Positions 1-7,204 of a DNA stretch of 14,264 bases are shown piece after piece. The stretch is from an uncultured Flavobacteriales bacterium (GTDB lineage: Bacteria; Bacteroidota; Bacteroidia; Flavobacteriales_D; Crocinitomicaceae): contig CAIRMS010000375.1 in the NCBI GenBank assembly GCA_903879765.1, positions 1 through 14,264 on the forward strand. The letters are read 5' to 3'. Under the pieces are notes generated by a model, which saw only the letters and a list, made by a program, of their open reading frames with translations, was not told the origin of the DNA and did not search any database. Position 1 is the first letter of the stretch. Every line of letters starts with the position of its first letter. Made by a program: the position numbers and the translations under genes.

Positions 1-1
1 C

Positions 2-133
2 TGCAAACCAGCATGCGCATGTGGGGAAAAATTAGATGTGCCTGTTTTTAAATTCTTAAAAGAACCTTTAATACGTGCTTTTGGAGCATCTTTTTATGAA
101 GAGTTACTTGCGATTGAGAAAGAGATTCAATAA
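2..133 (+). CDS. 3' end of an unrecognised protein gene
   Basis: The window opens inside a plus-strand reading frame that runs 43 codons to TAA at 131-133. The visible C-terminus starts with a cysteine cluster (CKPACACG, Cys-x3-Cys-x-Cys), followed by a predicted amphipathic helical tail ending in FYEELLAIEKEIQ. The other two plus frames are interrupted early, the tail has ordinary coding composition, and a strong hairpin terminator follows 18 bases after the stop, so this is probably the true end of a gene. The cysteines could bind a metal or Fe-S cluster, but that is a guess. I do not recognise the family from these 43 residues. It converges on the respiratory operon and shares its terminator. 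Confidence 0.65.
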   Translation, partial: CKPACACGEKLDVPVFKFLKEPLIRAFGASFYEELLAIEKEIQ

Positions 134-150
134 TAATCAAACTCATTAAA

Positions 151-189
151 ATTAAAAGAGCCCTAACTTAAATGTCAGGGCTCCTTTTG
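151..189. terminator. bidirectional intrinsic terminator between the partial gene and coxA
   Basis: A perfect 7-bp stem, GAGCCCT (158-164) with AGGGCTC (177-183), encloses a 12-base loop. It is followed by CTTTT on the plus strand and preceded by AAAA, which becomes a T-run on the minus strand. It lies 18 bases after the stop of the plus-strand partial gene and 3 bases after the coxA stop on the minus strand, so it can end both convergent transcripts. It also marks coxA as the last gene of the operon. Confidence 0.88.
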
Positions 190-191
190 TA

Positions 192-2003
192 TTAATGCTC
201 TTCTTCTCCTTCAGCTAAGGGTACATCCTGCGGGATAAAGTCCGTGTCTGCACCTGGCTTAGAGTAATCATATGGCCATCTGTGAACAACTGGTAAGGCA
301 CCTGGCCAGTTACCATGAACATGCTCTACTGGTGTTGTCCACTCTAATGTATTTGAATCCCAAGGGTTCTGAGGTGCTTTTGGCCCTCTAAAAATACTGT
401 AGAAGAAATTGAACAAGAAAATAAGCTGACCTAATGCTGCAAAGATCGCGAAGATCGTGATGACTACATTTAAGTCTAACATCATATCTGCAGTCACTGA
501 ATCATTTTCTGCATATACCGTGTAATCGTAATAACGACGAGGAGCTCCTGCTAATCCAACAAAGTGCATTGGGAAGAAAACTCCATACGCACCGATCAAA
601 GTTACCCAGAAGTGTGCATAACCCAAACGCATGTTCATCATTCTACCAAACATTTTAGGGAACCAATGGTAAACTCCACCAAACATTCCGAACACTGCAG
701 ACATTCCCATTACAATGTGGAAGTGAGCTACAACGAAGTATGTATCATGTAATGCAATGTCCAAAGCTGAATCCGCAAGGATGATCCCTGTTACACCACC
801 TGTAATAAACGTTGAAACCAATCCAATCGCAAACAACATTGCTGGTGTAAGGACCAATGAACCTTTCCACAATGTAGTTAAATAGTTAAATACTTTAACC
901 GCAGATGGAATCGCAATCAATAAGGTTGTAAATACGAATACACTTCCTAAGAATGGATTCATTCCCGTTACGAACATGTGGTGACCCCATACAATAAAGG
1001 ATAAGAATCCAATTGCTAAGATGGAACCAATCATCGCTTTGTAACCAAAGATTGGTTTACGAGCGTTCGTAGCGATAATCTCCGATGATAAACCAAGTGC
1101 TGGCAATAATACGATGTATACCTCAGGGTGACCTAAGAACCAGAATAAGTGTTGGTATAATAACGGTGATCCACCATGGTTCGCTAACATTTCGCCACCA
1201 ACGATGATGTCTGATAAATAGAAAGATGTTCCTGCCAATCTATCCATGACCAACAACAATGCTGCAGATAATAGTACAGGGAAAGATAATACACCTAAGA
1301 TTGCTGTTACAAAGAAAGCCCAGATTGTTAATGGCATTCTTGTCATGCTCATTCCTTGCGTACGAAGGTTGATTACCGTAACGATGTAGTTCAATGAACC
1401 AATCAATGAAGAAGCAATAAAGATTGTCATGGAGAACAACCAAAGTGTCATTCCTAAACCTGATCCAGATACTGCTTGTGGCAATGCTGAAAGTGGAGGA
1501 TAAATTGTCCATCCTGCCATTGCTGGTCCTGACTCAACAAATAAAGAAACCAACATAAGCAATGATGAAAGGAAAAAGAACCAGTACGATAACATGTTCA
1601 AGAATCCTGACGCCATGTCTCTTGCTCCTAATTGCAATGGAATAAGCAGGTTTGAGAAGGTTCCTGATAATCCTCCTGTTAACAAGAAGAATACCATGAT
1701 GGTTCCGTGGATGGTTACCAATCCTAAATACATGTCTTCTTTTAACACACCATTTGGTGCCCATCTCTCTCCTAAGAAGAAAGATAAGAAATCTGAACTT
1801 TCACCCGGCCAAGCCAATTGAATACGGAATAAAATAGACAAGATCATTGCTACCAATCCCATAAAGACAGCAGTCATTAAAAACTGCTTTCCAATCATTT
1901 TGTGATCTTGAGAGAAGATGTATTTTGAGATAAAATTCTCCTCGTGGTGATGGTGTTCACCATGATGATCGTGTCCGTGTCCTTCGTGTGCTACTGAAGC
2001 CAT
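192..2003 (-). CDS. coxA: Cytochrome c oxidase subunit I (aa3-type, A-family heme-copper oxidase)
   Basis: This is the catalytic subunit that reduces O2 to water and pumps protons in the inner membrane. The 603 residues form the usual ~12-helix bundle. Expected ligands are visible: His99 (VTIHGT) and His429 for low-spin heme a, His427 for heme a3 (HDTYFVVAHFH), and His292, His341 and His342 for CuB. Tyr296 in GHPEVY is the cross-linked tyrosine. Glu294 of the same motif marks the A1 subtype, with Asp129 (ARDMAS) and Lys370 (SAVKVF) in the D- and K-channel positions. The N-terminus is very His-rich (nine His in the first 20 residues), and the C-terminus is acidic (AEGEEEH). It lies 29 bases after coxB as the last operon gene. 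No subunit III or IV gene follows before the terminator. Confidence 0.98.
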   Translation of the reverse strand: MASVAHEGHGHDHHGEHHHHEENFISKYIFSQDHKMIGKQFLMTAVFMGLVAMILSILFRIQLAWPGESSDFLSFFLGERWAPNGVLKEDMYLGLVTIHGTIMVFFLLTGGLSGTFSNLLIPLQLGARDMASGFLNMLSYWFFFLSSLLMLVSLFVESGPAMAGWTIYPPLSALPQAVSGSGLGMTLWLFSMTIFIASSLIGSLNYIVTVINLRTQGMSMTRMPLTIWAFFVTAILGVLSFPVLLSAALLLVMDRLAGTSFYLSDIIVGGEMLANHGGSPLLYQHLFWFLGHPEVYIVLLPALGLSSEIIATNARKPIFGYKAMIGSILAIGFLSFIVWGHHMFVTGMNPFLGSVFVFTTLLIAIPSAVKVFNYLTTLWKGSLVLTPAMLFAIGLVSTFITGGVTGIILADSALDIALHDTYFVVAHFHIVMGMSAVFGMFGGVYHWFPKMFGRMMNMRLGYAHFWVTLIGAYGVFFPMHFVGLAGAPRRYYDYTVYAENDSVTADMMLDLNVVITIFAIFAALGQLIFLFNFFYSIFRGPKAPQNPWDSNTLEWTTPVEHVHGNWPGALPVVHRWPYDYSKPGADTDFIPQDVPLAEGEEEH

Positions 2004-2032
2004 TTTAGTAAATTTAAAATATTATACGAATC

Positions 2033-3268
2033 TTAATTTTTCATTGTTGTGTCTGCTGCAGCATCTGCAACTGGTGCTGATGGTGCTGCTGGTGCAGGGA
2101 AATATTTATCCTTGAATGTTTCTTTTTTCTTTGATTTCATCCAAGCATCGTATGCTGCTTTGTCTTTTACAAGAACGATCATTTTCATTTTGTAATGCGC
2201 ACCTCCACAAATTTTATTACACATTAAGGTATAATTAAATGCAGGGTTGTTTTTAGACTTACGCATTTCCTCTGTTGTCAAAGAAGGCGTGAATTTCATA
2301 CGTGTCGGCATACCAGGAACCGCATTCATTTGTGCACGCATGTGCATGAAGAAAGCAGAATGGATTACATCCTTTGCTCTTAATGAAATTTCATACTGCT
2401 GACCTTTACACAAAACCAAGGTGTCTTCTATAATATCATCCCAAGCTGAAGCATCCAATTTTTTGTTATGGTTTGCCTTCATTTGAGCTAACAATCGGTA
2501 CAATCGTTCTTTTCTAGATAATTCAGTGCGAAGTGCGATCGATGTTGAATCATTAAAGATGGTATCCCTGTTATTCAACAATTTCTGAATGCGACTGATA
2601 CCATTTAACCCATTTAACATGTTGTTTATCGCAGAATCAATGGTGTTACTCGTTAACAAGGCTAACTCATTTTTATCTGTTGTTAATTTATAGTCGTATT
2701 TTCCAAGCGTATTGTCTTGTCCAGCATAGCGGGCCGTCCAGTCAAACTGTTTAGAGAATAATTCAATACGAATTGCCTCTTTGTCCGTTGGCGCAACAAG
2801 ATCATTCCACGTTTGTAAACCTAAGATAATGATTACAGCTAAAACGATAGCCGGAACTACTGTCCAAATCATCTCTAACTTGTTATTGTGTGGATAATAG
2901 AATGCTTTTACACCTGGTTTTCTTACGTACTTAAATGTGAAGAAGAACAATAAAAAGTTGGTGAAAAAGAAAATCAAGATCACAATGACGAAATTCAGAT
3001 TCAATAACCAATCTGTTTCTTTACCTTCTAACGATGCAGCTTCTCCTCTTCCGGTCCAACCATAAGCGGCCATTAAATAGATGAAACCGACGAATAATGC
3101 GATCATAAAGCCTAGCATTAATCGCGCATTTAAGCGATTATCTCTATTCGTGACTTCATGTTCTCCATTCTTTCTCAACTTAGCTGAAATTTCGTAAACA
3201 CGAACTAATTGAGCAATAGCGATTGCTCCGAGAATGATGACGATTAATATGATTAATTTATTTTCCAT
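2033..3268 (-). CDS. coxB: Cytochrome c oxidase subunit II with CuA site and a helical insertion
   Basis: CoxB accepts electrons from cytochrome c or ACIII at the binuclear CuA centre and passes them to CoxA. At 411 residues it is longer than the usual 230-350. Four hydrophobic segments are visible (about 4-21, 48-68, 90-113 and 132-151); the last two match the canonical hairpin and the first two are an N-terminal extension. The soluble cupredoxin domain begins near 165 (FDWTARYAG). CuA ligands are His303 (DVIHSAF), Cys350, Cys354, His358 and Met361 in CNKICGGAHYKM. The middle loop residue, Glu in most oxidases, is Lys352. It contributes only a backbone carbonyl, so the site should still form. 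Residues about 198-280 are a charged helical insertion. The C-tail is Ala/Pro-rich. The gene sits between actF (22 bases) and coxA (29 bases). Confidence 0.97.
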   Translation of the reverse strand: MENKLIILIVIILGAIAIAQLVRVYEISAKLRKNGEHEVTNRDNRLNARLMLGFMIALFVGFIYLMAAYGWTGRGEAASLEGKETDWLLNLNFVIVILIFFFTNFLLFFFTFKYVRKPGVKAFYYPHNNKLEMIWTVVPAIVLAVIIILGLQTWNDLVAPTDKEAIRIELFSKQFDWTARYAGQDNTLGKYDYKLTTDKNELALLTSNTIDSAINNMLNGLNGISRIQKLLNNRDTIFNDSTSIALRTELSRKERLYRLLAQMKANHNKKLDASAWDDIIEDTLVLCKGQQYEISLRAKDVIHSAFFMHMRAQMNAVPGMPTRMKFTPSLTTEEMRKSKNNPAFNYTLMCNKICGGAHYKMKMIVLVKDKAAYDAWMKSKKKETFKDKYFPAPAAPSAPVADAAADTTMKN

Positions 3269-3290
3269 GATGCTTTAACGATTGTATAAA

Positions 3291-4478
3291 TTAAATTTCG
3301 TGGTGAATACTTTCATCCAAAAATGGATGGTTAACAGGTGTTAAAGGCGATTTAGTCAAGTTTTTCAACACAGTGAATGCGAAGAATCCTAACATCAACA
3401 AAGCCATACCAATCTCTAATGCTCCAATGCGTGCGTTTGCACCTAAGGTTCCTGCTGAAACCATGATGTACACATCCAACCAGTGTCCAGTTAAGATGAC
3501 CATACCTACAAATGTTAAAATACCGGCATTTCTCTTCGCATCTCTAGACATTAAAATCAACATTGGAAAAGCAAAGTTGATGATGAACATCGAAAAATAC
3601 AATACTTTAAAGTTCGCAATACGAGTCATGTAGTAAGCTACTTCTTCACCGATATTCGCATACCAGATCAACATGAATTGAGAGAACCACAAGTAAGACC
3701 ACAAGAATGATGTGGCAAATGTCCATTTACCTAAATCGTGAATGTGTGAGTCGTTTACTTTTTGCAGGTAACCCAATTTCTTCAAGTACAAAGTTGTTAA
3801 TACTAATACAACCATTGTTGAACACCACATCCCTGCGAATGTGTACCATCCGTAAAGTGTAGAGAACCAGTGAACGTCAATTGACATCAACCAATCCCAA
3901 GAGGATGTTGAACTAAACACCGCAAAGAACACAAGGAACATTGCTCCTTTTTTGTAATTCTGGAAGTGAATGTCTGTTCCACCAATACGATCCTCTTCAG
4001 CTGATCTCTTTTGGAAACCACGTAAGAAAATGATGTAGGTTGCAAAGTAAACGATTGTTCTAATCCAAAAGAAGATTGGATTCAAGTAAGCTGCTTTTCC
4101 TTGGATGATTTCATCATGCGCCACAACCTTCGGGTCCATCCATAAATAGATGTGTGCTCCGTGGTTCAAGGTAATCACTAATAAAACTAGTCCTAGAACA
4201 CCCATTCCGTAAGGAATAAATCCTGCTACTCCTTCAATGACTCTTTTCACAGATGCGTACCATCCAGTTTCAGTTGCGTATTGAAGTGATAGGAAGAATA
4301 ATGCTCCTAATCCAAGTGCAAAAAAGAAGAATCCACTGATTAATCCACTTGCTAGAAAACGTGTTAAGAAATGATGATCGCCCATGTTCATGAACACTCC
4401 GACGATGGTCAATAACAATCCAACTCCCATGAGTCCGAAGGTTACATTTTTTGCTTTTTTGGTTATTTGAAATTCCAT
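3291..4478 (-). CDS. actF: Alternative complex III subunit ActF (NrfD-like membrane protein)
   Basis: ActF is one of two homologous polytopic subunits of ACIII, the quinol oxidoreductase that replaces bc1 in Bacteroidetes. The 395 residues contain about ten hydrophobic segments, roughly at 15-32, 44-65, 88-106, 134-153, 177-195, 205-232, 253-275, 290-310, 318-340 and 351-372. The segment STSSWDWLMSIDVHW near 190-204 is characteristic of this family. Buried polar residues between helices (for example His106, His109 and Asp115) are the kind proposed to form a proton path in ACIII. That role is known for the complex but only inferred here. The paralogue ActC lies two genes upstream. It starts 12 bases after actE and ends 22 bases before coxB, consistent with one transcript and a joint ACIII-oxidase assembly. 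Confidence 0.94.
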   Translation of the reverse strand: MEFQITKKAKNVTFGLMGVGLLLTIVGVFMNMGDHHFLTRFLASGLISGFFFFALGLGALFFLSLQYATETGWYASVKRVIEGVAGFIPYGMGVLGLVLLVITLNHGAHIYLWMDPKVVAHDEIIQGKAAYLNPIFFWIRTIVYFATYIIFLRGFQKRSAEEDRIGGTDIHFQNYKKGAMFLVFFAVFSSTSSWDWLMSIDVHWFSTLYGWYTFAGMWCSTMVVLVLTTLYLKKLGYLQKVNDSHIHDLGKWTFATSFLWSYLWFSQFMLIWYANIGEEVAYYMTRIANFKVLYFSMFIINFAFPMLILMSRDAKRNAGILTFVGMVILTGHWLDVYIMVSAGTLGANARIGALEIGMALLMLGFFAFTVLKNLTKSPLTPVNHPFLDESIHHEI

Positions 4479-4490
4479 TTCTTAAATCGT

Positions 4491-5237
4491 TTATGGTTTA
4501 ACAGCTGTTGTATCAGAAACTACAGCAGACATAACAGGTTTTCCGCTTGCATCAAATTTGCCGTAATCCTTATTCTGGAATTGACGAACGTAATGAATAA
4601 GCGTCCAAATTTCTTTTTTAGAAAGAAGTGAACCATGCGAACCCATCATTCCTTTACCATAATAAATGGAATAAAACATTTGTCCGTCGGATAAGTTAGC
4701 TAAATTGGCATAATTAGGAACAACTCCTTCATACGCCTTACTTAGAACCATAGGACCCATTCCATCACCTTTTTCTCCGTGACAGTGCTGACACATAGCT
4801 GTAAACAATTCTTTTCCTTTCGTTAAAAGACTTTCTGCATTCTTCGCATTGATTAACAATGGGTTTTTATCAGCCGCTGCCAATGCATATTCATCAGCAA
4901 GTGATACATCAAAGCCATATAAACCATGCGTTTCTCTGAAAGCAACATTTGGCTTTCTGAAATATGGAAGCATTAATTTCACTTCTGAGGTATCCTTCCC
5001 GTAGTAAGGTATGGTATTTCTTGCTGGAATTCGAGCGGATAATTTTACTTTTTTCGATTCATCTATGCGTCCTCTAACCTCACCATAATCAACGTATGGT
5101 TCGATAGATGGCGTGCGGTACATATCTGGTGCGTATTCTAATCCGGGACTATCAGCATCGGATTTACAAGAATTTAGCATCAATAATGATAACGTTAACG
5201 CAGACGTACCTATGATTGCAAATACATTTCTTTTCAT
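4491..5237 (-). CDS. actE: Alternative complex III subunit ActE (lipoprotein monoheme cytochrome c)
   Basis: ActE is a small periplasmic c-type cytochrome of ACIII that helps carry electrons out of the complex. The 248-residue precursor begins with a lipoprotein signal peptide: a hydrophobic stretch at 7-21 ending in LNSC, with Cys24 as the predicted lipidated residue. Mature residues 25-135 include the ActE-type segment APDMYRTPSIEPY. A class I cytochrome c domain follows from about 138 with one heme site, CQHCH (Cys149, Cys152, His153), and a likely axial Met at 197 or 198 in GKGMMGSHG. The domain ends with the usual C-terminal helix (IWTLIHYVRQFQ). It lies 14 bases after actD and 12 bases before actF. 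The lipobox and single heme site both agree with ActE of characterised ACIII. Confidence 0.94.
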   Translation of the reverse strand: MKRNVFAIIGTSALTLSLLMLNSCKSDADSPGLEYAPDMYRTPSIEPYVDYGEVRGRIDESKKVKLSARIPARNTIPYYGKDTSEVKLMLPYFRKPNVAFRETHGLYGFDVSLADEYALAAADKNPLLINAKNAESLLTKGKELFTAMCQHCHGEKGDGMGPMVLSKAYEGVVPNYANLANLSDGQMFYSIYYGKGMMGSHGSLLSKKEIWTLIHYVRQFQNKDYGKFDASGKPVMSAVVSDTTAVKP

Positions 5238-5251
5238 CTTACGTTCGTTTC

Positions 5252-5788
5252 TTAATTAATTTCCTTTTTATCTAATTCGAAGAATCCTGTTTCCTTCAAC
5301 ATTTCATCCAATTCAGCTTCAGAAATTCCATGATTTTCATTCAAACGAATTTCCATCACAAACTTATCGTCTGTTGTACGTGGATCTGGATTTTGAGCAG
5401 GCATTCCAGGCAACGTTTTATTTCTCAATAAATACGTGATGGCCATTCCGTGCGCAGCACACAATACAGTGAACTCAAAACTAATTGGAACAAACGCCAA
5501 CATATTGTCTAAATAGCTAAAATTTGGTTTACCACCAATGTTCATTGGCCAATCTGTTACCATAAAATAGCGCATTCCTAATGTTGCTAGTGTTAATCCA
5601 GTCAACCCATACAAAAAAGCCATGATTCCTAGACGTGTATTTTTAATCCCAATTATCGGGTCAATACCGTGAATTGGAAACGGAGAAAACACTTCGGAAA
5701 TTTTGACGCCTTTCGAAACGAGTTTTTTTGCACTGTCTTTCAATGCCTCGTCGTCGTCATACATTACATAAATTACTTTATCTGACAT
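5252..5788 (-). CDS. actD: Alternative complex III subunit ActD (DUF3341 family)
   Basis: ActD is a small membrane subunit of ACIII that carries no cofactor; in known structures it packs beside ActC and ActF. The 178 residues show a cytoplasmic-looking N-terminal domain (VIYVMYDDDEAL) with the family's PFPIHGID segment at about 37-44, two transmembrane helices at about 53-75 and 96-120 separated by a short loop (DWPMNIGGKP), and a polar C-terminal tail rich in acidic residues. Length and order of parts match the DUF3341 family. It starts 10 bases after actC and ends 14 bases before actE, in the standard act gene order. No unusual features were seen. Confidence 0.94.
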   Translation of the reverse strand: MSDKVIYVMYDDDEALKDSAKKLVSKGVKISEVFSPFPIHGIDPIIGIKNTRLGIMAFLYGLTGLTLATLGMRYFMVTDWPMNIGGKPNFSYLDNMLAFVPISFEFTVLCAAHGMAITYLLRNKTLPGMPAQNPDPRTTDDKFVMEIRLNENHGISEAELDEMLKETGFFELDKKEIN

Positions 5789-5798
5789 ACCCTAGGGA

Positions 5799-7187
5799 TT
5801 AATGGTGTTTGTGATAATCTGGTGATTCTTTGTACGATTGTCCTGATCCTTTCAAGATTGTTTTCACCTCATTCAATGCCAATACTGGGAAGAAACGAGC
5901 AAACAACAAAAAGAACACGAAGAATAATCCAATTGTTCCAATGTACACACCAATATCGATGTGACTTGGGAAGTGCATGCTCCAAGCAGCAGGAACGTAG
6001 TCACGGTGAATGGAAGTCACGATGATTACATAACGCTCGAACCACATACCAATGTTTACAACGATTGAGATGAAGAATGTAAACAATAAACTTCTTCTCA
6101 ATTTAGGGATCCACATCAATTGCGGTGAAATTACGTTACACGTCATCATTGACCAATATGCCCACCAGTAAGGACCAGTAGCACGGTTAATGAAGGCATA
6201 CGATTCGTATTCTACACCTGAGTACCAAGAAATAAATAACTCAGTGATGTATGCTGTACCTACAATGGATCCAGTTACCATGATGACAATGTTCATGTAC
6301 TCTACGTGTTTCGTATGAATATACGCTTCAAGACCCATTGCTTTTCTCATGACCAACAATAAGGTTTGTACCATCGCGAATCCTGAGAATACTGCTCCAG
6401 CAACGAAGTACGGAGGGAAGATAGTTGTATGCCATCCAGGAATAACAGAAGTAGCAAAGTCAAAGGATACAATCGAGTGAACCGAGAATACCAATGGTGT
6501 TGCCAAACCTGCAAGTACCAAAGAAACCAATTCAAAACGATTCCAGTTCTTTGCTCTACCTGACCATCCAAATGCCAAGATGGAGTACATTTTCTTAGAA
6601 AGTGGTTTTTTCGCTCTATCTCGAATCGTAGCGAAATCTGGAATCAAACCAATGTACCAGAATACCAATGAAACCGATAAATACGTAGAAATCGCGAATA
6701 CGTCCCAAAGAAGTGGAGAGTTAAAATTCACCCACAAAGAACCGAATTGGTTTGGTAATGGAAGTACCCAATATCCAACCCATAAACGACCCATGTGAAT
6801 TAATGGAAACAATCCAGCCATAAATACAGCGAAAATTGTCATCGCTTCAGCTGAACGGTTAATCGCCATTCTCCATTTCTGACGGAAAAGTAATAATACC
6901 GCTGAAATCAACGTTCCAGCGTGACCAATACCTACCCACCAAACGAAATTGGTAATATCCCAAGCCCATCCAATGGTTTTATTTAATCCCCAAACTCCAA
7001 TTCCTGTTCCAAGTAAGTATAGGATACATCCCACACCATACAATCCAATAATTAAAGCAATACCAAATAATGTGTACCACATTTTAGGTGCCTTGTCCTC
7101 GATTGGACGACAAACATCCTCGGTAATGTCATGGTAGGTCTTGTGACCTAATATGAGGGGCTCTCTGATTGCTGCTTCCTTTTGCAT
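5799..7187 (-). CDS. actC: Alternative complex III subunit ActC (NrfD/PsrC-type quinol-binding membrane protein)
   Basis: ActC is the large polytopic subunit of ACIII thought to hold the quinol oxidation site next to the Fe-S domain of ActB. The 462 residues contain about nine or ten hydrophobic helices between 36 and 432. NrfD/PsrC family landmarks are visible: WWVGIGHAGTLISA (83-96), HMGRLWVGYW (131-140), SFDFATSVIPGWHTT (241-255) and the following PPYFVAGAV segment. The conserved polar residues in these segments line the quinol pocket in relatives; that assignment rests on family knowledge. The C-terminus is short and His-containing (DYHKHH). The gene starts 17 bases after actB. ActF, four frames later in the operon order, is its paralogue. 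Confidence 0.95.
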   Translation of the reverse strand: MQKEAAIREPLILGHKTYHDITEDVCRPIEDKAPKMWYTLFGIALIIGLYGVGCILYLLGTGIGVWGLNKTIGWAWDITNFVWWVGIGHAGTLISAVLLLFRQKWRMAINRSAEAMTIFAVFMAGLFPLIHMGRLWVGYWVLPLPNQFGSLWVNFNSPLLWDVFAISTYLSVSLVFWYIGLIPDFATIRDRAKKPLSKKMYSILAFGWSGRAKNWNRFELVSLVLAGLATPLVFSVHSIVSFDFATSVIPGWHTTIFPPYFVAGAVFSGFAMVQTLLLVMRKAMGLEAYIHTKHVEYMNIVIMVTGSIVGTAYITELFISWYSGVEYESYAFINRATGPYWWAYWSMMTCNVISPQLMWIPKLRRSLLFTFFISIVVNIGMWFERYVIIVTSIHRDYVPAAWSMHFPSHIDIGVYIGTIGLFFVFFLLFARFFPVLALNEVKTILKGSGQSYKESPDYHKHH

Positions 7188-7204
7188 TTCAGTTATTTAA
7201 GTAA

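Noticed and set aside
1240..1764. Minus-strand open frames overlapping coxA (1240-1512 and 1534-1764)
   Set aside because: They lie wholly inside coxA in another frame of the same strand, have no family motifs, and coxA is intact and highly conserved there.
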